Assembly (NCBI RefSeq): GCF_902728235.1
Contig: NZ_CACVBO010000002.1
Span: 62,001-126,000 of the forward strand
DNA length: 64,000 nucleotides
Source: Lentimonas sp. CC4
Lineage (GTDB): Bacteria > Verrucomicrobiota > Verrucomicrobiia > Opitutales > Coraliomargaritaceae
Direction of reading: 5' to 3'
Part shown: positions 26,510-36,600 of the stretch, piece by piece
Numbering within the stretch: the first letter of the stretch is position 1
Layout of the letters: every line of letters begins with the position of its first letter
Translations under genes and position numbers: made by a program
Notes under the pieces: model-generated
Databases searched by the model: none
The model's input: the letters and a program-made list of their open reading frames with translations, nothing else
Told to the model about the DNA's origin: nothing

Positions 26510-28873
26510 TTAATCAATCGAGATATCTGTGAATGTCGAAGAGGTGAGACTCGCATTGCTATGCGAGCAAGTCGCGAGGCCAACCTCAACATCTGCAGCC
26601 ATGGAGACCGTCTTTGTGGCGAGGGTCGTCCAAGTCGTGCCATTCGTGGAGTAATACCCAGTGAACGAGTCACCACTGCGCACAAGTTTGACCCATTTCG
26701 CATTGGTGGTGTCACCGACAAGTCCAGAATAGGCAGAGCTGCCACCTGTGGTATTGCGCCAGAACATCGCGACCTTTTTATCAGGACGCACCGCCACCAT
26801 CACATGCTTTGCATTCGCATCGAGCGACTCACGCATCATGATGCCGCTCTTCGCCCATGTATTGGTATTTTCCAAGTCAGCTACACGGGCAATCATCGTC
26901 TGGTCACCATTGCGAAGCTGTGAGGTATAAAAGAAGTTGTCCGATGTGCTCCAAATATCATTACCACTGCCTTCAAGCACATATGCGCCGTCCTCATGGC
27001 TCATGCTGCCCGACAGACCAGGCGAGCCGACATTGACGGCACTCGTGAAGAAGCCTAGCGGTTGGCTAGAAACCGACACATTGAAAATAGCAGCTCGGCA
27101 ACGGGTCGCTACATCGTGCGAAGTCACAGCAAGTCCGACGAGCAACATATTCGGCATGCCGCTGATGGTGACATCACTGACCTTCGTCCATGCTTCACCG
27201 TCCGCCGAATAGTAGCCCGTATATAACGAACCATCACGAACCAGTTTGACCCATTTTGTATCGGTTGCATTGCCGATGGTGCCGAGCGAAACGGTAGAGC
27301 CATTCGTTGCAGTGCGATACTGCATCGTCACACGTCGATCAGGGCGAACCGCGATCAACACGTTTGCCGCACCCGCTGCAGAGCTCGCGCGAAACATCAC
27401 ACCCGCCTTGGCCCATTTGTTCGTGTCCTCAACGGTGTTCACTCGTGCAATGACTTCGCCATCACCTGCATGATACTTGGAAGGGAAATAGAAACTGTCA
27501 CTTGCGTCGTATATATCTGCTCCCGATCCGTTGATAATGTATTTTCCGCTAGAGCGCGTGTAACTACTGTTGCCCGAATAAGCAGGCGAACCGATATCCT
27601 GTTTTATGTTGAACATACCAGTCACGAACTGACTCATATGCTCATCCAGTCCTTCCAGTTGGGAAAATGCCCAATCGCGCACCGTAAGAATCGGCCCAGA
27701 GGCATTACTCACATTGGAACGATTTAAAGGCAGCCCCCACGAGATCGAGCCACCGCCAGTGATGGCAATTTCATTCCACCAATTAAAGTCATCATCGGAC
27801 AACGCGGCAGTTATGCCTGAATTCCAAGAAGTCGTGCTCATTGGAGGGTAAAAATGCCCCACCACTTTATTATCGAAGGCCCAAGTGCGGCCATCATTGG
27901 TGTGCACATTTCCGGACCGATCATAGATCCAATTGAGCAAGGCCAAGTGTAGGTCGTATACACCGTTGTCGACACTGCCAATGGATTTACCGCCGTTGTA
28001 TGGGTGGCCGAACATGTAATCATCATAACGGGTCGCCGCAGAAAATGGATTCTCAATATCATCCTCTCGGTTCGGGCCGTTGTTAAACGCCACAGGCGCA
28101 TATGGATTACCCGCGTGCACGGCGTCCGCAAAAGCTCCATAGACTTTTTGATCAGCCCAAACGCCGCTAGTAGCATCGTCTCCAGCACCTACCATATAAT
28201 CTGCCGAATCAAAAATCCATCCATCGATTAAATCACCGTAACGGATCGCATATTCTTTGAGGATAAACTCCGCATAGCAGAACATATACTTCCGATTCTC
28301 TGGGTCGTCCGCAGCAATGTCAGGGTGACTATTCACAAAAGCAACCACCTCTGCGTTTGTATCGCAATAATCTTTCCAGCGTGCCGTAACCTCTGAAAAA
28401 GAGTCAGGGTTGCTCATCCCTGTGCGCTCCAGCATATTTGAGCTATTCACATAGACTTGCGTCTTTAAGCCCGCAGCCTTGATCGCGATCAGCCAGTTGT
28501 AAAATGGATCCACTCCCGAAGAAGCGCGTGGAACGATCAAATTGATCGGGTCACCATTCGCATCGGTATCGCCTTCCCATAAGCTTTCCAGCACATCATG
28601 CGGTGCAGTATGCACGGGTGAATAGATATAGGCTTCAGTCAACTTTAGTTGAATGTAACCGATGGTATTGAGCTCACTTATCTGCTCTAGGAAGTCGTCA
28701 ATCGAGACGGTCTCGACACCGCCGTTTTGCATTTGTTCGGGGAGCCAGACGCCCCCCCATGCACCACGAAGCCAGTTGGCTCGTTCGCCATTTTCGATGG
28801 CCATGCATCGGATGATGGATAACAACGCTATCACGATGTATAGCGCTGCATGTTTTCTGTTTGTAGATCTCAT
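26510..28873 (-). CDS. Secreted GH29-like glycosidase with two concanavalin-like modules
   Basis: Protein of 787 residues. After the signal peptide, residues 30-435 form a TIM-barrel-like domain shared with the three giants at 29250-41147. YMFCYAEFILKEYAIRYG followed by LIDGWIFDSAD (Asp222) resembles the nucleophile region of GH29 fucosidases (xxWFD). Other shared blocks are RANWLRGAWGGVWLPE, FGHPYNGG and GHFYPPMSTTSWN. Two DUF1349-like concanavalin-fold repeats follow (about 450-610 and 625-787), each with GSGxDI, VARV, WAKAGVMFR or WAKSGIMMR, and WVKLVR. The overall similarity to GH29 is low, so the activity is inferred and the domain could be a new family. It has its own terminator. Upstream (28.95-29.03 kb) are GACGCAT-rich sequences but no clear copy of the regulon promoter. 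Confidence 0.75.
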   Translation of the reverse strand: MRSTNRKHAALYIVIALLSIIRCMAIENGERANWLRGAWGGVWLPEQMQNGGVETVSIDDFLEQISELNTIGYIQLKLTEAYIYSPVHTAPHDVLESLWEGDTDANGDPINLIVPRASSGVDPFYNWLIAIKAAGLKTQVYVNSSNMLERTGMSNPDSFSEVTARWKDYCDTNAEVVAFVNSHPDIAADDPENRKYMFCYAEFILKEYAIRYGDLIDGWIFDSADYMVGAGDDATSGVWADQKVYGAFADAVHAGNPYAPVAFNNGPNREDDIENPFSAATRYDDYMFGHPYNGGKSIGSVDNGVYDLHLALLNWIYDRSGNVHTNDGRTWAFDNKVVGHFYPPMSTTSWNSGITAALSDDDFNWWNEIAITGGGSISWGLPLNRSNVSNASGPILTVRDWAFSQLEGLDEHMSQFVTGMFNIKQDIGSPAYSGNSSYTRSSGKYIINGSGADIYDASDSFYFPSKYHAGDGEVIARVNTVEDTNKWAKAGVMFRASSAAGAANVLIAVRPDRRVTMQYRTATNGSTVSLGTIGNATDTKWVKLVRDGSLYTGYYSADGEAWTKVSDVTISGMPNMLLVGLAVTSHDVATRCRAAIFNVSVSSQPLGFFTSAVNVGSPGLSGSMSHEDGAYVLEGSGNDIWSTSDNFFYTSQLRNGDQTMIARVADLENTNTWAKSGIMMRESLDANAKHVMVAVRPDKKVAMFWRNTTGGSSAYSGLVGDTTNAKWVKLVRSGDSFTGYYSTNGTTWTTLATKTVSMAADVEVGLATCSHSNASLTSSTFTDISID

Positions 28874-29249
28874 ATGGTATTCTTTGATTTGGGGTTAACT
28901 GAGGGTGGAAATTTCATGACAAGGAAAGACCGCTGACGCACTGGATCCGACCAAAGACAACGCATGGTTACTTTGACGCTGCAGTGACGCATCGCATAGC
29001 GACGCATGACATGACATGCCTAGAATAATTCTAATGAATGAGGGGGGGAGGTTGAAGGCGTGGGGAGACGCGCACTCAAGGGCACATGCGCGGTGCGCAG
29101 AGCCTAATAATGGGGTTTAGGGGGAAGAGAGAGTTCGGTAGAATCAGGTGTCGCTCATTATTAGAACGAACCTGCACCTAGCAGAGGTTAGACATCTGGG
29201 GGATACATATTTGATTTCAATTAGGAGGAAATGGGGAATGAAAATAGAA

Positions 29250-32200
29250 TTACTCCGCAACGACCTGAAGGCGTCCGAAGAGTCGACCCTCTACTGCCAG
29301 GTCTTTGCTCACAGTGACTGTCACATCCTCGGTGTCGTCGATGGCATCGACCACGCTGACTTCAGAGGCGCGATCCCCTGTGATATTGAGGTCATACCAA
29401 TCCAGTAGGTTTGAGCTGTATTGAAAGACTTGCGAAGTATCACTCGCGGACTCCGAACGGCGTGTGAATGTGAAAACGAAAGACGCACCAGACGTATCCA
29501 GCGTCGGCAATATTACTTGATCTGCCTCCAACGGACTTCCGTTGAGTGTGTATTCAAGCAAGCTCGTAATACCGTCCTGATCGGCATCCGCGATCAGCTC
29601 CATCTCTTCCAGGTTTGGGTGACGACTCGTCCATGCTTCATAGCCTTCGTATGCGTTGTAGAGCTCGGAGATCTCGTCTGGGCTGAGTGCGATATTGTAG
29701 AGTTTCACTTCATCGATGATGCCACTATAATGGGATTGTCCGTCACCGCTTCCTAGAAAGGCTGCTGTCATTCCATCCATCGACCTCGCCTTACCAGTTC
29801 CGCTGTGCCAGAGTGATCCATTGAGATAAATCTCCATCTCCCCGCTTGTCGCACTTTTAGTAAAGACCCAGTGGTTCCATCGACCCATGAATTCGGAAGC
29901 AAAGGCATCTTTAGAAATACGGTCGTAATTCGTGCCGCCGCTGTTACCTGCATCCCAAATAACTTTGGAACTACTCCATGGGAGATGGATATTCAGCACT
30001 CGATTTCCACTGCTGTCTATCGCACTTAAAATGGTCTCCGCAGCTGGTTGCGTCGCATCGCCATTCACCCACATCGATACCGTGATCTCATTACTAATTA
30101 AAGAAACGGCCTCCACAGGCAGATCCACATACGAACTACTCCCGTTAAAGCTCATGCCCTGACCGACGAGTCCACTGACGAGCGTCCCATTATACGCGAT
30201 TGCATCGAAGGAATGCGCCGTAGAGTCAAGCACTGCGCTACTGGTTCCGGCATCAAAATTCCACTCCGCCAGCATACCAACCAATGGAGCCGTGTTCAGA
30301 TCCAATGCGATGGACTGGATGCTCTTTCCATTGCCGTTGTCATCCTGACCGTAAACGGCCACATAATACTCTTTGCTCAGGTCAAAACCTTCGGCAATAA
30401 CGCCTGATGCTTCTTCAATTCCATTGATTGAATACGTCCATGCCCCATTCGGCCCCACCTCGATGATCACTTCGGTTGAAGTCCCCGCAACAAAATCAAC
30501 GTTGCTTCCTGATTGATCAAGGGTGGTGACAGACGAGCCATCGGTAAAGTTGAGTCCTCGGTTTTCGATGACATTCACGCCCAAGCTGTAAACGCTGGTA
30601 TCTGCTGCAAATGGATTAAACCCAGCATAGCTGGCTACGTCGGTATCCGCACTGATCAAACCGAAGGAAAAATTATGCCCCAAAATGCTATCAATCGTGC
30701 CCGTTGTATAGTTGATTGTGAGCGTAAAACCTCCGTCGGATTGGAATGTTTCACTCGAATACATGAGCGAACGGTAGTCATAATTATTGCCGCTGTTAGA
30801 GTAACTCAGTTCATCCGCGGTTCCCAATGCAAATGGCAGCGTCGTCCAATAGGCTCCACCATTGATGGAATTGGTCTCCATGCTCAGGTATTGAGCATCG
30901 GTCACAGTGATCTGCAAGCTGGCCGAAGTGGATTGGGAACCATCGCTCAATTCCAATTGGATGGTATTGAGTCCAGCATTTGAGCTGTCTGGCGTGCCAC
31001 TCAATTTCCAAATATCTGAGGCGACTTGCTCCAAGCTCAGCCAGGAAACTCCAGCCACGACTGTCATGGTCAGAGTGTCGCCATCGAAGTCTTCAAAGTC
31101 CTGACCACGCTTCAGCAGATATTCATATGCCTCACGCTTATATGCGTCTGGCAGGCTCAACGTGCTGCTAATCCAAACGGGTGCACCACCATCTGTGTTA
31201 TCAAATGTCACGGAATTTTCGATCACTTCTAGTTCCACTTCACGAGATCTCGCCTCAAGGTTCACATCTCTGACTTGCAGACTAAACTCATGGGAAGTGA
31301 CTTCCGCCTCTGTTGGAATACCGCTCATGATCCAACGGCTGGCATCATTTGGGTCTTGAGAGATACTCAACCATACGGGGGCTCCTGTCTGAGTCCACAC
31401 GGCATCGATTACATCGCCTTCAGGATCCCAAAAATCTTTTTCTTCTTCTAGCACGTGATAATACACCTGACCAATGATTGCCTCAGGCAAGATGGTTCGC
31501 GCTCTGGTCCAATTAGGAGCACCAGGGTTTTGATATTGAGCCAAATGATCATCCAACAGTTTCAACAATTCATAGGCCCACGGTCTGACCTGCGTTGCCC
31601 CTTGAGAGACGTAGGTGGAACCGCCCCATGTCATGGAGCCACCGGCAGTCAGTGCTTCTAAGTTCCATTGCAAGAACACATTCTCCTTACCTTCCCAAGC
31701 ATTAGTCGGACCATCCTCCCATTTCGTAGTCGCGACTTTGGAGTGATAATTTCCGACAATCAGGTCGTCCCAGGTCCAGGCTCCCCCGTCGTGCACGTAA
31801 CCATCGGTCTCCATCATGCGGAGCACATGGTTATAGTTTCGGCCTAATGTGCCAGTGTCTTCGCTGGCGTGATCATTATTGCCCCCGTAGGCATGCCCAA
31901 AGGTGAAATCTTCAAACTGCACGGCCGCGGCAAAAGGAAAACTGTTATAATTCACTGTGCTTCGGCCATTATTATAGGCCACTGGAATTTCAGGATTTCC
32001 CGCATGGATCGCGTTGGTGAATGCTTGGTAAATTCGCTGTTCCTCAATAATTCCGCTCGAGTCACTGTCGCCATTCGCTGGCATGTCATCCGCAGAATCA
32101 AAAATCCATTCGTCAATGAGAGATCCATAGCGCAGTGAGTAATCTTTTAGGACATATTCTGCATAACAGAACATGTATTTACGTTCTGGATAATCGTCCT

Positions 32201-33425
32201 CCCCGTCTCCGTCTGCATCTGCGATATACGTTTGTGACTCACTGTCCCAGACGCCTCGGTGAAAGGGTTGGCTATCGATGAATGCCTGAATTTCAGGATC
32301 CGTATCACAGTAGCTCTGCCATGCGGCGACAGCCGCCTCATAGGTCTCACCATTCACCCCGGTGAGATTTTTACAGTTACTGTAGCCCTTTACATAAAAT
32401 CCGGCCTCCCTGATTTCGAGGATCTTTGCGAGCATGATGTCATTCTCAGGCTCGTCTTGGCTTAAATCTCCCCACGTCGGGACGATCGTGAGGCTCGGAT
32501 CGACGATCTCAAGAATCTTGCTTTGAGCAAAATGAAGCGCCGATTCTGAAGCGCCCGAGTTAAAGGTGACTTGCTTGGTGTCGTGTGTTTTGAAGTCGGC
32601 CATCTGCCAGACAACCGTCGAACCACCCGACCACGTGCCTTTGATGTGCGCGGCGCGTTCGCCGTTGGCATAGCCGCTTTCGAGCTGAATGGATTCAATG
32701 GCTTTCCCTCCACCATTGTCATCCTGACCATAGACGACCACGTGATACTCTTTGGTTAAGTCAAAGCCATCCGCCAGCACACCCGATGCTTCGTATTCAC
32801 CGTTGATACGGTAGCACCAATAGCCGCCCTTGCCGATTTCGATGGTGACTTCACAGGTCTCACCCGCTTGGAACTGAGCGCGCGTGCCTGACTGATCCAA
32901 AGTGGTCACTGTCGACCCGTTGGTAAAGTTCAGACCCTGCGAAGCCACATCCTGATCTTCGGTTACATTCGCTCCAATACTGTAGACACTGGTATCCACA
33001 CGAAAAGGATTGAAGCCGCCGTAGGTTGATAGGTCGGTGTCACCACTGATGAGGCCAAAGGAAAGGTTATGAGCAGCAGTATTTCCGACCGAACCAGTTG
33101 TATAGCGAACAGTCAGCTTGAAGCCTGTGTCAGATTGAAACGTATTCGCCGAATACAACAGTGCCCTCCGCGTATAACTCGTCCCTGTCGGGACGAAAGT
33201 CGCGTCCCCATCATCCGTCCATGCATGAGTGAACATCGTTCGATTGACTGCTCCTCCACCTATTCCGCTCGAATTCACCGCAAGGGTGTCGCCGTCAAAG
33301 GAGTCTTGATACAGCACCTCTGCTGGGAGCATTGCAGCGACCAGTAAATAGAGCGCGATGACTTGTAATTGGTTCAAAGTAAACGCCCGCATATGAGGCA
33401 ACGTGATTCTTAATGATCCAGACAT
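29250..33425 (-). CDS. Giant secreted GH29-like multidomain protein
   Basis: About 1391 residues. Order: signal sequence (QLQVIALYLLVAAMLPAE); type B module (VLYQDSFDGDTLAVNSSG to GGGKAIESIQLE); GH29-like barrel (RAAHIKGTWSGG, YMFCYAEYVLKDYSLRYG, LIDEWIFDSADDM, FGHAYGGNNDHAS); two Ig-like putative-binding domains (LPEAIIGQVYYHVLEE, LPDAYKREAYEYLLKR); second type B module; LamG/concanavalin domain (ISNEITVSMWVNG, WNHWVFTKSATSGEMEIYLNG); and a tail with GITSLLEYTLNGSP and FSSNL-like strands. It is the third gene of the operon 41147-29250. The start is uncertain: the ATGs at 33425 and 33392 both give a signal peptide. I chose the longer because SGSLRITLPH is conserved with its paralogue. The open frame further upstream only translates a repeated leader. 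Confidence 0.78.
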   Translation of the reverse strand: MSGSLRITLPHMRAFTLNQLQVIALYLLVAAMLPAEVLYQDSFDGDTLAVNSSGIGGGAVNRTMFTHAWTDDGDATFVPTGTSYTRRALLYSANTFQSDTGFKLTVRYTTGSVGNTAAHNLSFGLISGDTDLSTYGGFNPFRVDTSVYSIGANVTEDQDVASQGLNFTNGSTVTTLDQSGTRAQFQAGETCEVTIEIGKGGYWCYRINGEYEASGVLADGFDLTKEYHVVVYGQDDNGGGKAIESIQLESGYANGERAAHIKGTWSGGSTVVWQMADFKTHDTKQVTFNSGASESALHFAQSKILEIVDPSLTIVPTWGDLSQDEPENDIMLAKILEIREAGFYVKGYSNCKNLTGVNGETYEAAVAAWQSYCDTDPEIQAFIDSQPFHRGVWDSESQTYIADADGDGEDDYPERKYMFCYAEYVLKDYSLRYGSLIDEWIFDSADDMPANGDSDSSGIIEEQRIYQAFTNAIHAGNPEIPVAYNNGRSTVNYNSFPFAAAVQFEDFTFGHAYGGNNDHASEDTGTLGRNYNHVLRMMETDGYVHDGGAWTWDDLIVGNYHSKVATTKWEDGPTNAWEGKENVFLQWNLEALTAGGSMTWGGSTYVSQGATQVRPWAYELLKLLDDHLAQYQNPGAPNWTRARTILPEAIIGQVYYHVLEEEKDFWDPEGDVIDAVWTQTGAPVWLSISQDPNDASRWIMSGIPTEAEVTSHEFSLQVRDVNLEARSREVELEVIENSVTFDNTDGGAPVWISSTLSLPDAYKREAYEYLLKRGQDFEDFDGDTLTMTVVAGVSWLSLEQVASDIWKLSGTPDSSNAGLNTIQLELSDGSQSTSASLQITVTDAQYLSMETNSINGGAYWTTLPFALGTADELSYSNSGNNYDYRSLMYSSETFQSDGGFTLTINYTTGTIDSILGHNFSFGLISADTDVASYAGFNPFAADTSVYSLGVNVIENRGLNFTDGSSVTTLDQSGSNVDFVAGTSTEVIIEVGPNGAWTYSINGIEEASGVIAEGFDLSKEYYVAVYGQDDNGNGKSIQSIALDLNTAPLVGMLAEWNFDAGTSSAVLDSTAHSFDAIAYNGTLVSGLVGQGMSFNGSSSYVDLPVEAVSLISNEITVSMWVNGDATQPAAETILSAIDSSGNRVLNIHLPWSSSKVIWDAGNSGGTNYDRISKDAFASEFMGRWNHWVFTKSATSGEMEIYLNGSLWHSGTGKARSMDGMTAAFLGSGDGQSHYSGIIDEVKLYNIALSPDEISELYNAYEGYEAWTSRHPNLEEMELIADADQDGITSLLEYTLNGSPLEADQVILPTLDTSGASFVFTFTRRSESASDTSQVFQYSSNLLDWYDLNITGDRASEVSVVDAIDDTEDVTVTVSKDLAVEGRLFGRLQVVAE

Positions 33426-33495
33426 TTTCGTAAGGGGCCTGCTTGCCGTTTCGACTGTCTCTAGGCTCTGGGCTGGTCGAGGGGCAGCACCCGCG

Positions 33496-33568
33496 AGCTT
33501 AGGAGATGTTGAAAAACCTCGTGTGCTTACGGCCTTTGTGCGGTCTTCGCAAGCAAAGCCCCTACGAT
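33496..33568. repeat. Duplicated leader with REP-like element, copy 1
   Basis: GAGCTTAGGAGATGTTGAAA...GCTTACGGCCTTTG...CGCAAGCAAAGCCCCTAC. About 73 bp match 37806-37879 with few changes. It lies between genes of the giant-enzyme operon, showing that gene plus leader were duplicated together. Confidence 0.78.
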
Positions 33569-33619
33569 AGCATTGCGAAATGGCTTGAATATACATTTTT
33601 AAAATTTTCACGGTAGGAT

Positions 33620-36600
33620 CTACTTAGCTTCCACCTGCAGGCGTCCGAAGAGTCGACCATCCTCGGCCATGTCTTTGCTCACGGTCACTGTTACGTCCTC
33701 GGTGCCTGTGATTCCGTCGACCACACTGACTTCAGCGGCTCGGTCCCCTGTGATGTTCAGATCATACCAATTCAGTAGGTTCGAACTGTATTGAAAGACT
33801 TGCGCGGTATCGCTGGCGGACTCCACACGACGCGTGAATGTGAAAACGAAGTATTCACCAGAAGCATCGAGCGTCGGTAAGATGACTTGGTCGGCCTCCA
33901 ACGGACTGCCGTTGAGTGTGTATTCAAGCAAGCTAGTGATGCCGTCTTGATCGGCATCCGCATCCGGCTCCAGATCTACCAGACTCGGGTGACGACTTGT
34001 CCACGCCTCATAGCCTTCGTATGCGTCGTAGAGATCGCTCACTTCAGATGCAGTGAGCTCCGTGTTATAGAGTCTGATCTCATCAAGCATACCATGGTAA
34101 TGAGCCCCCGATTGACTCGACCCAAGGGTGACTTCTGTAATACCACTGATCGGCTTGATCTTCTCTATTCCGCTATGCCAGAGTGCCCCATTGAGATAGA
34201 TCTTCATCTCCCCGCTGATTGTGCTCTTCGTGAAGGTCCAGTGATTCCAACGCCCCATAAACTCTGAGGCAACGGCAGGTGTTGAGATGCGGTCATAATC
34301 AGTGCCACCACTTGTCCCCGCATCCCAGTAAACCTTAGAATTCGTCCAGGGGAGATGTATGTTGAGCACTCGATCCCCACTATTATCAGTCGCGAAAATA
34401 AATGAATTCCCCAACTCTTGTGCAACGTCTCCATTCGCCCACAGACTGATTGTGATTTCGTCGCTAATAGATCCAAAAGCCTCGGTCGGAATAGAAACAG
34501 TGCTATTCATTCCATTGAAATACACCGCATCGGCATGCACTCCACTCACACCGGTGCCATTCAACAGTGTGCCGTGGAAATTATGGCCGGACACATCGAA
34601 AGCTTCCCCACTGGAAACATCATCTAAGGACCAATCAGCAACGAGTCCAAACGGCTCTCCGACAGCAATTCGAACCGTCGCGTCCTCGCTATCGGCTGCC
34701 CCGTCGTGGGCCTTGTAAGTAAATGATTCAAGGCCGACATAGTCCGGATTGGGCGTGTAAGTCAGATTCGGAGCGATGCCACTCAAGATGCCATTCTCGG
34801 GAGCGATCAAGATCGAATACGTCAGACTGTCGCCTTCAGCATCAGAGCCAACGAGAGTCACACCAACTGAGCTGTTTGCATCGACTGTCGTAGCGACGTT
34901 GCCCGCAACAGGCGGACTATTCGATATGGATTCCAATTCGATCGACTGAATGGATTTACCATCGCCGTTGTCATCTTGTCCATAGACGGCCACACGATAT
35001 TGCTGACTGAGATCGAACCCTTCGGGAATGATGCCAGATGCCTCCGTCACGCCAGACACTGAATAACTCCACGCCCCGTTATTTCTAATCTCGATGACCA
35101 CCGTAGTCGAGTGATCGACTGGAAATTGGATATTATCTCCAGACTGATCCAAGGTCGAGCGCGTTGCCCCATTGGTAAAGTTCAAGCCTTGAGCTGTCGC
35201 ATCACTATCCTCCGTCAGATTGACGCCGATACTATAAACACTGGTATCTGCCTTAAAGGGATTGAAACCAGCATATGTGGAGAGATCCGTGTCCGTGCGA
35301 ATCAATCCGAAGGAAAAGTTATGTGCCGCGCTATCGCCAATATTTCCTGTGGTATAATTCACCGTCAATCGAAGCCCAGAGTCGGATTGATACGCGTCAC
35401 TCGAGTAGCAAATCGCTCTGTTTTGATAATTCGTGCCGCCACTATCGTAGATTAGCTCTGGTCCGACTTGCACCCACGATGCACCGCCGCTGATCGATCG
35501 GCTTTCCATGTCCATGAATGGGATCGCGTTCACCACTAGATTCACCCAGCGATCTCTGCCACCAGACGCATCCGTGGCACGAAGCCTGAAATCATATTCT
35601 GTAGCCGATGTCTCCGTTGGCGTGCCCGACAGAACCCAAGTGCCTGAATCCACGGGCACCTCCTGCACAGTCAACCACGATGGCACTCCATCTGCACTCT
35701 CTGCAAACAGCACATCCAGAATTGCATCACCTTCAGGATCCCAGAAGTCAACGCCCTCCACTATCGCACGAGAATAGGGCACGCCAATATAGGCATCTGG
35801 CAAGGGAGTATAAGCTCTGGCCCAATTAGGCGCCCCAGGGTTTTCAAACTCGGCCAAGTGATCATCCAGAGCTTTCAATAAGTCGTATGCCCAACTTTGC
35901 AGCGTGGGGTTAGACCTCCAGATTGAGCCACTCCATGTCAAGTGCCCACCCGCTTGCATCGCTTCTAAGTTCCATTGTAAGAAATCGGCTTCTTCCCATG
36001 CTTGGTTAGTCCCATACTTCCATGCCGTCGTGCTCAGCTTAGAATGCATATTTCCGACAATCAGATCATCCCACTCCCAAGCGCCACCGTCATGAACATA
36101 ACCGTTTGTCGCGGTCATTCTCGTTATATGCTTATAATTATTGGCAAACTGTGTGCCTGTCTTACTCGCGTGATCATTGTTCCCCCCGAAAGCATGCCCA
36201 AAGGTGAAGTCATCAAAACGGACAGCATGTGCAAATGGGAAGGAATTATAATTTAATGTGCTACGACCATTATTAAAAGCGATCGGGCAGTCTGGATTAC
36301 CGGCACGCACCGCATTCGCAAAGGCCTGATAAATTCGCTGCTCTTCTATGATTCCACTCGTCGCATTGTCCCCATTCTGCTCCATGGTTCCCCCATCATC
36401 AAAAATCCACGCATCAATATAGTTACCATAACGCAGTGAATAGTCCTTAAGCACAAATTCGGCATAACAGAACATATACTTACGATTCGGATAGGTCGCG
36501 GAGGCATCGTCATACTGCTGAGTCGTTTGATTCCAGACTCCAGTATGAAAAGGTTGGCTGTTGATGAATGCCTGCATATCTGGATCCGCATCACAGTATT

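Noticed and set aside
28955-29020. Further copy of the tandem-operator promoter before the 26510 gene
   Set aside because: GACGCAT-like sequences are present, but no pair with 23-bp spacing and no -10 box at 22 bp; not good enough to call.
33426-33611. N-terminal extension of the 29250 protein
   Set aside because: The open frame continues upstream, but it translates the duplicated leader with the REP-like element and would bury the signal peptide; it is probably untranslated.
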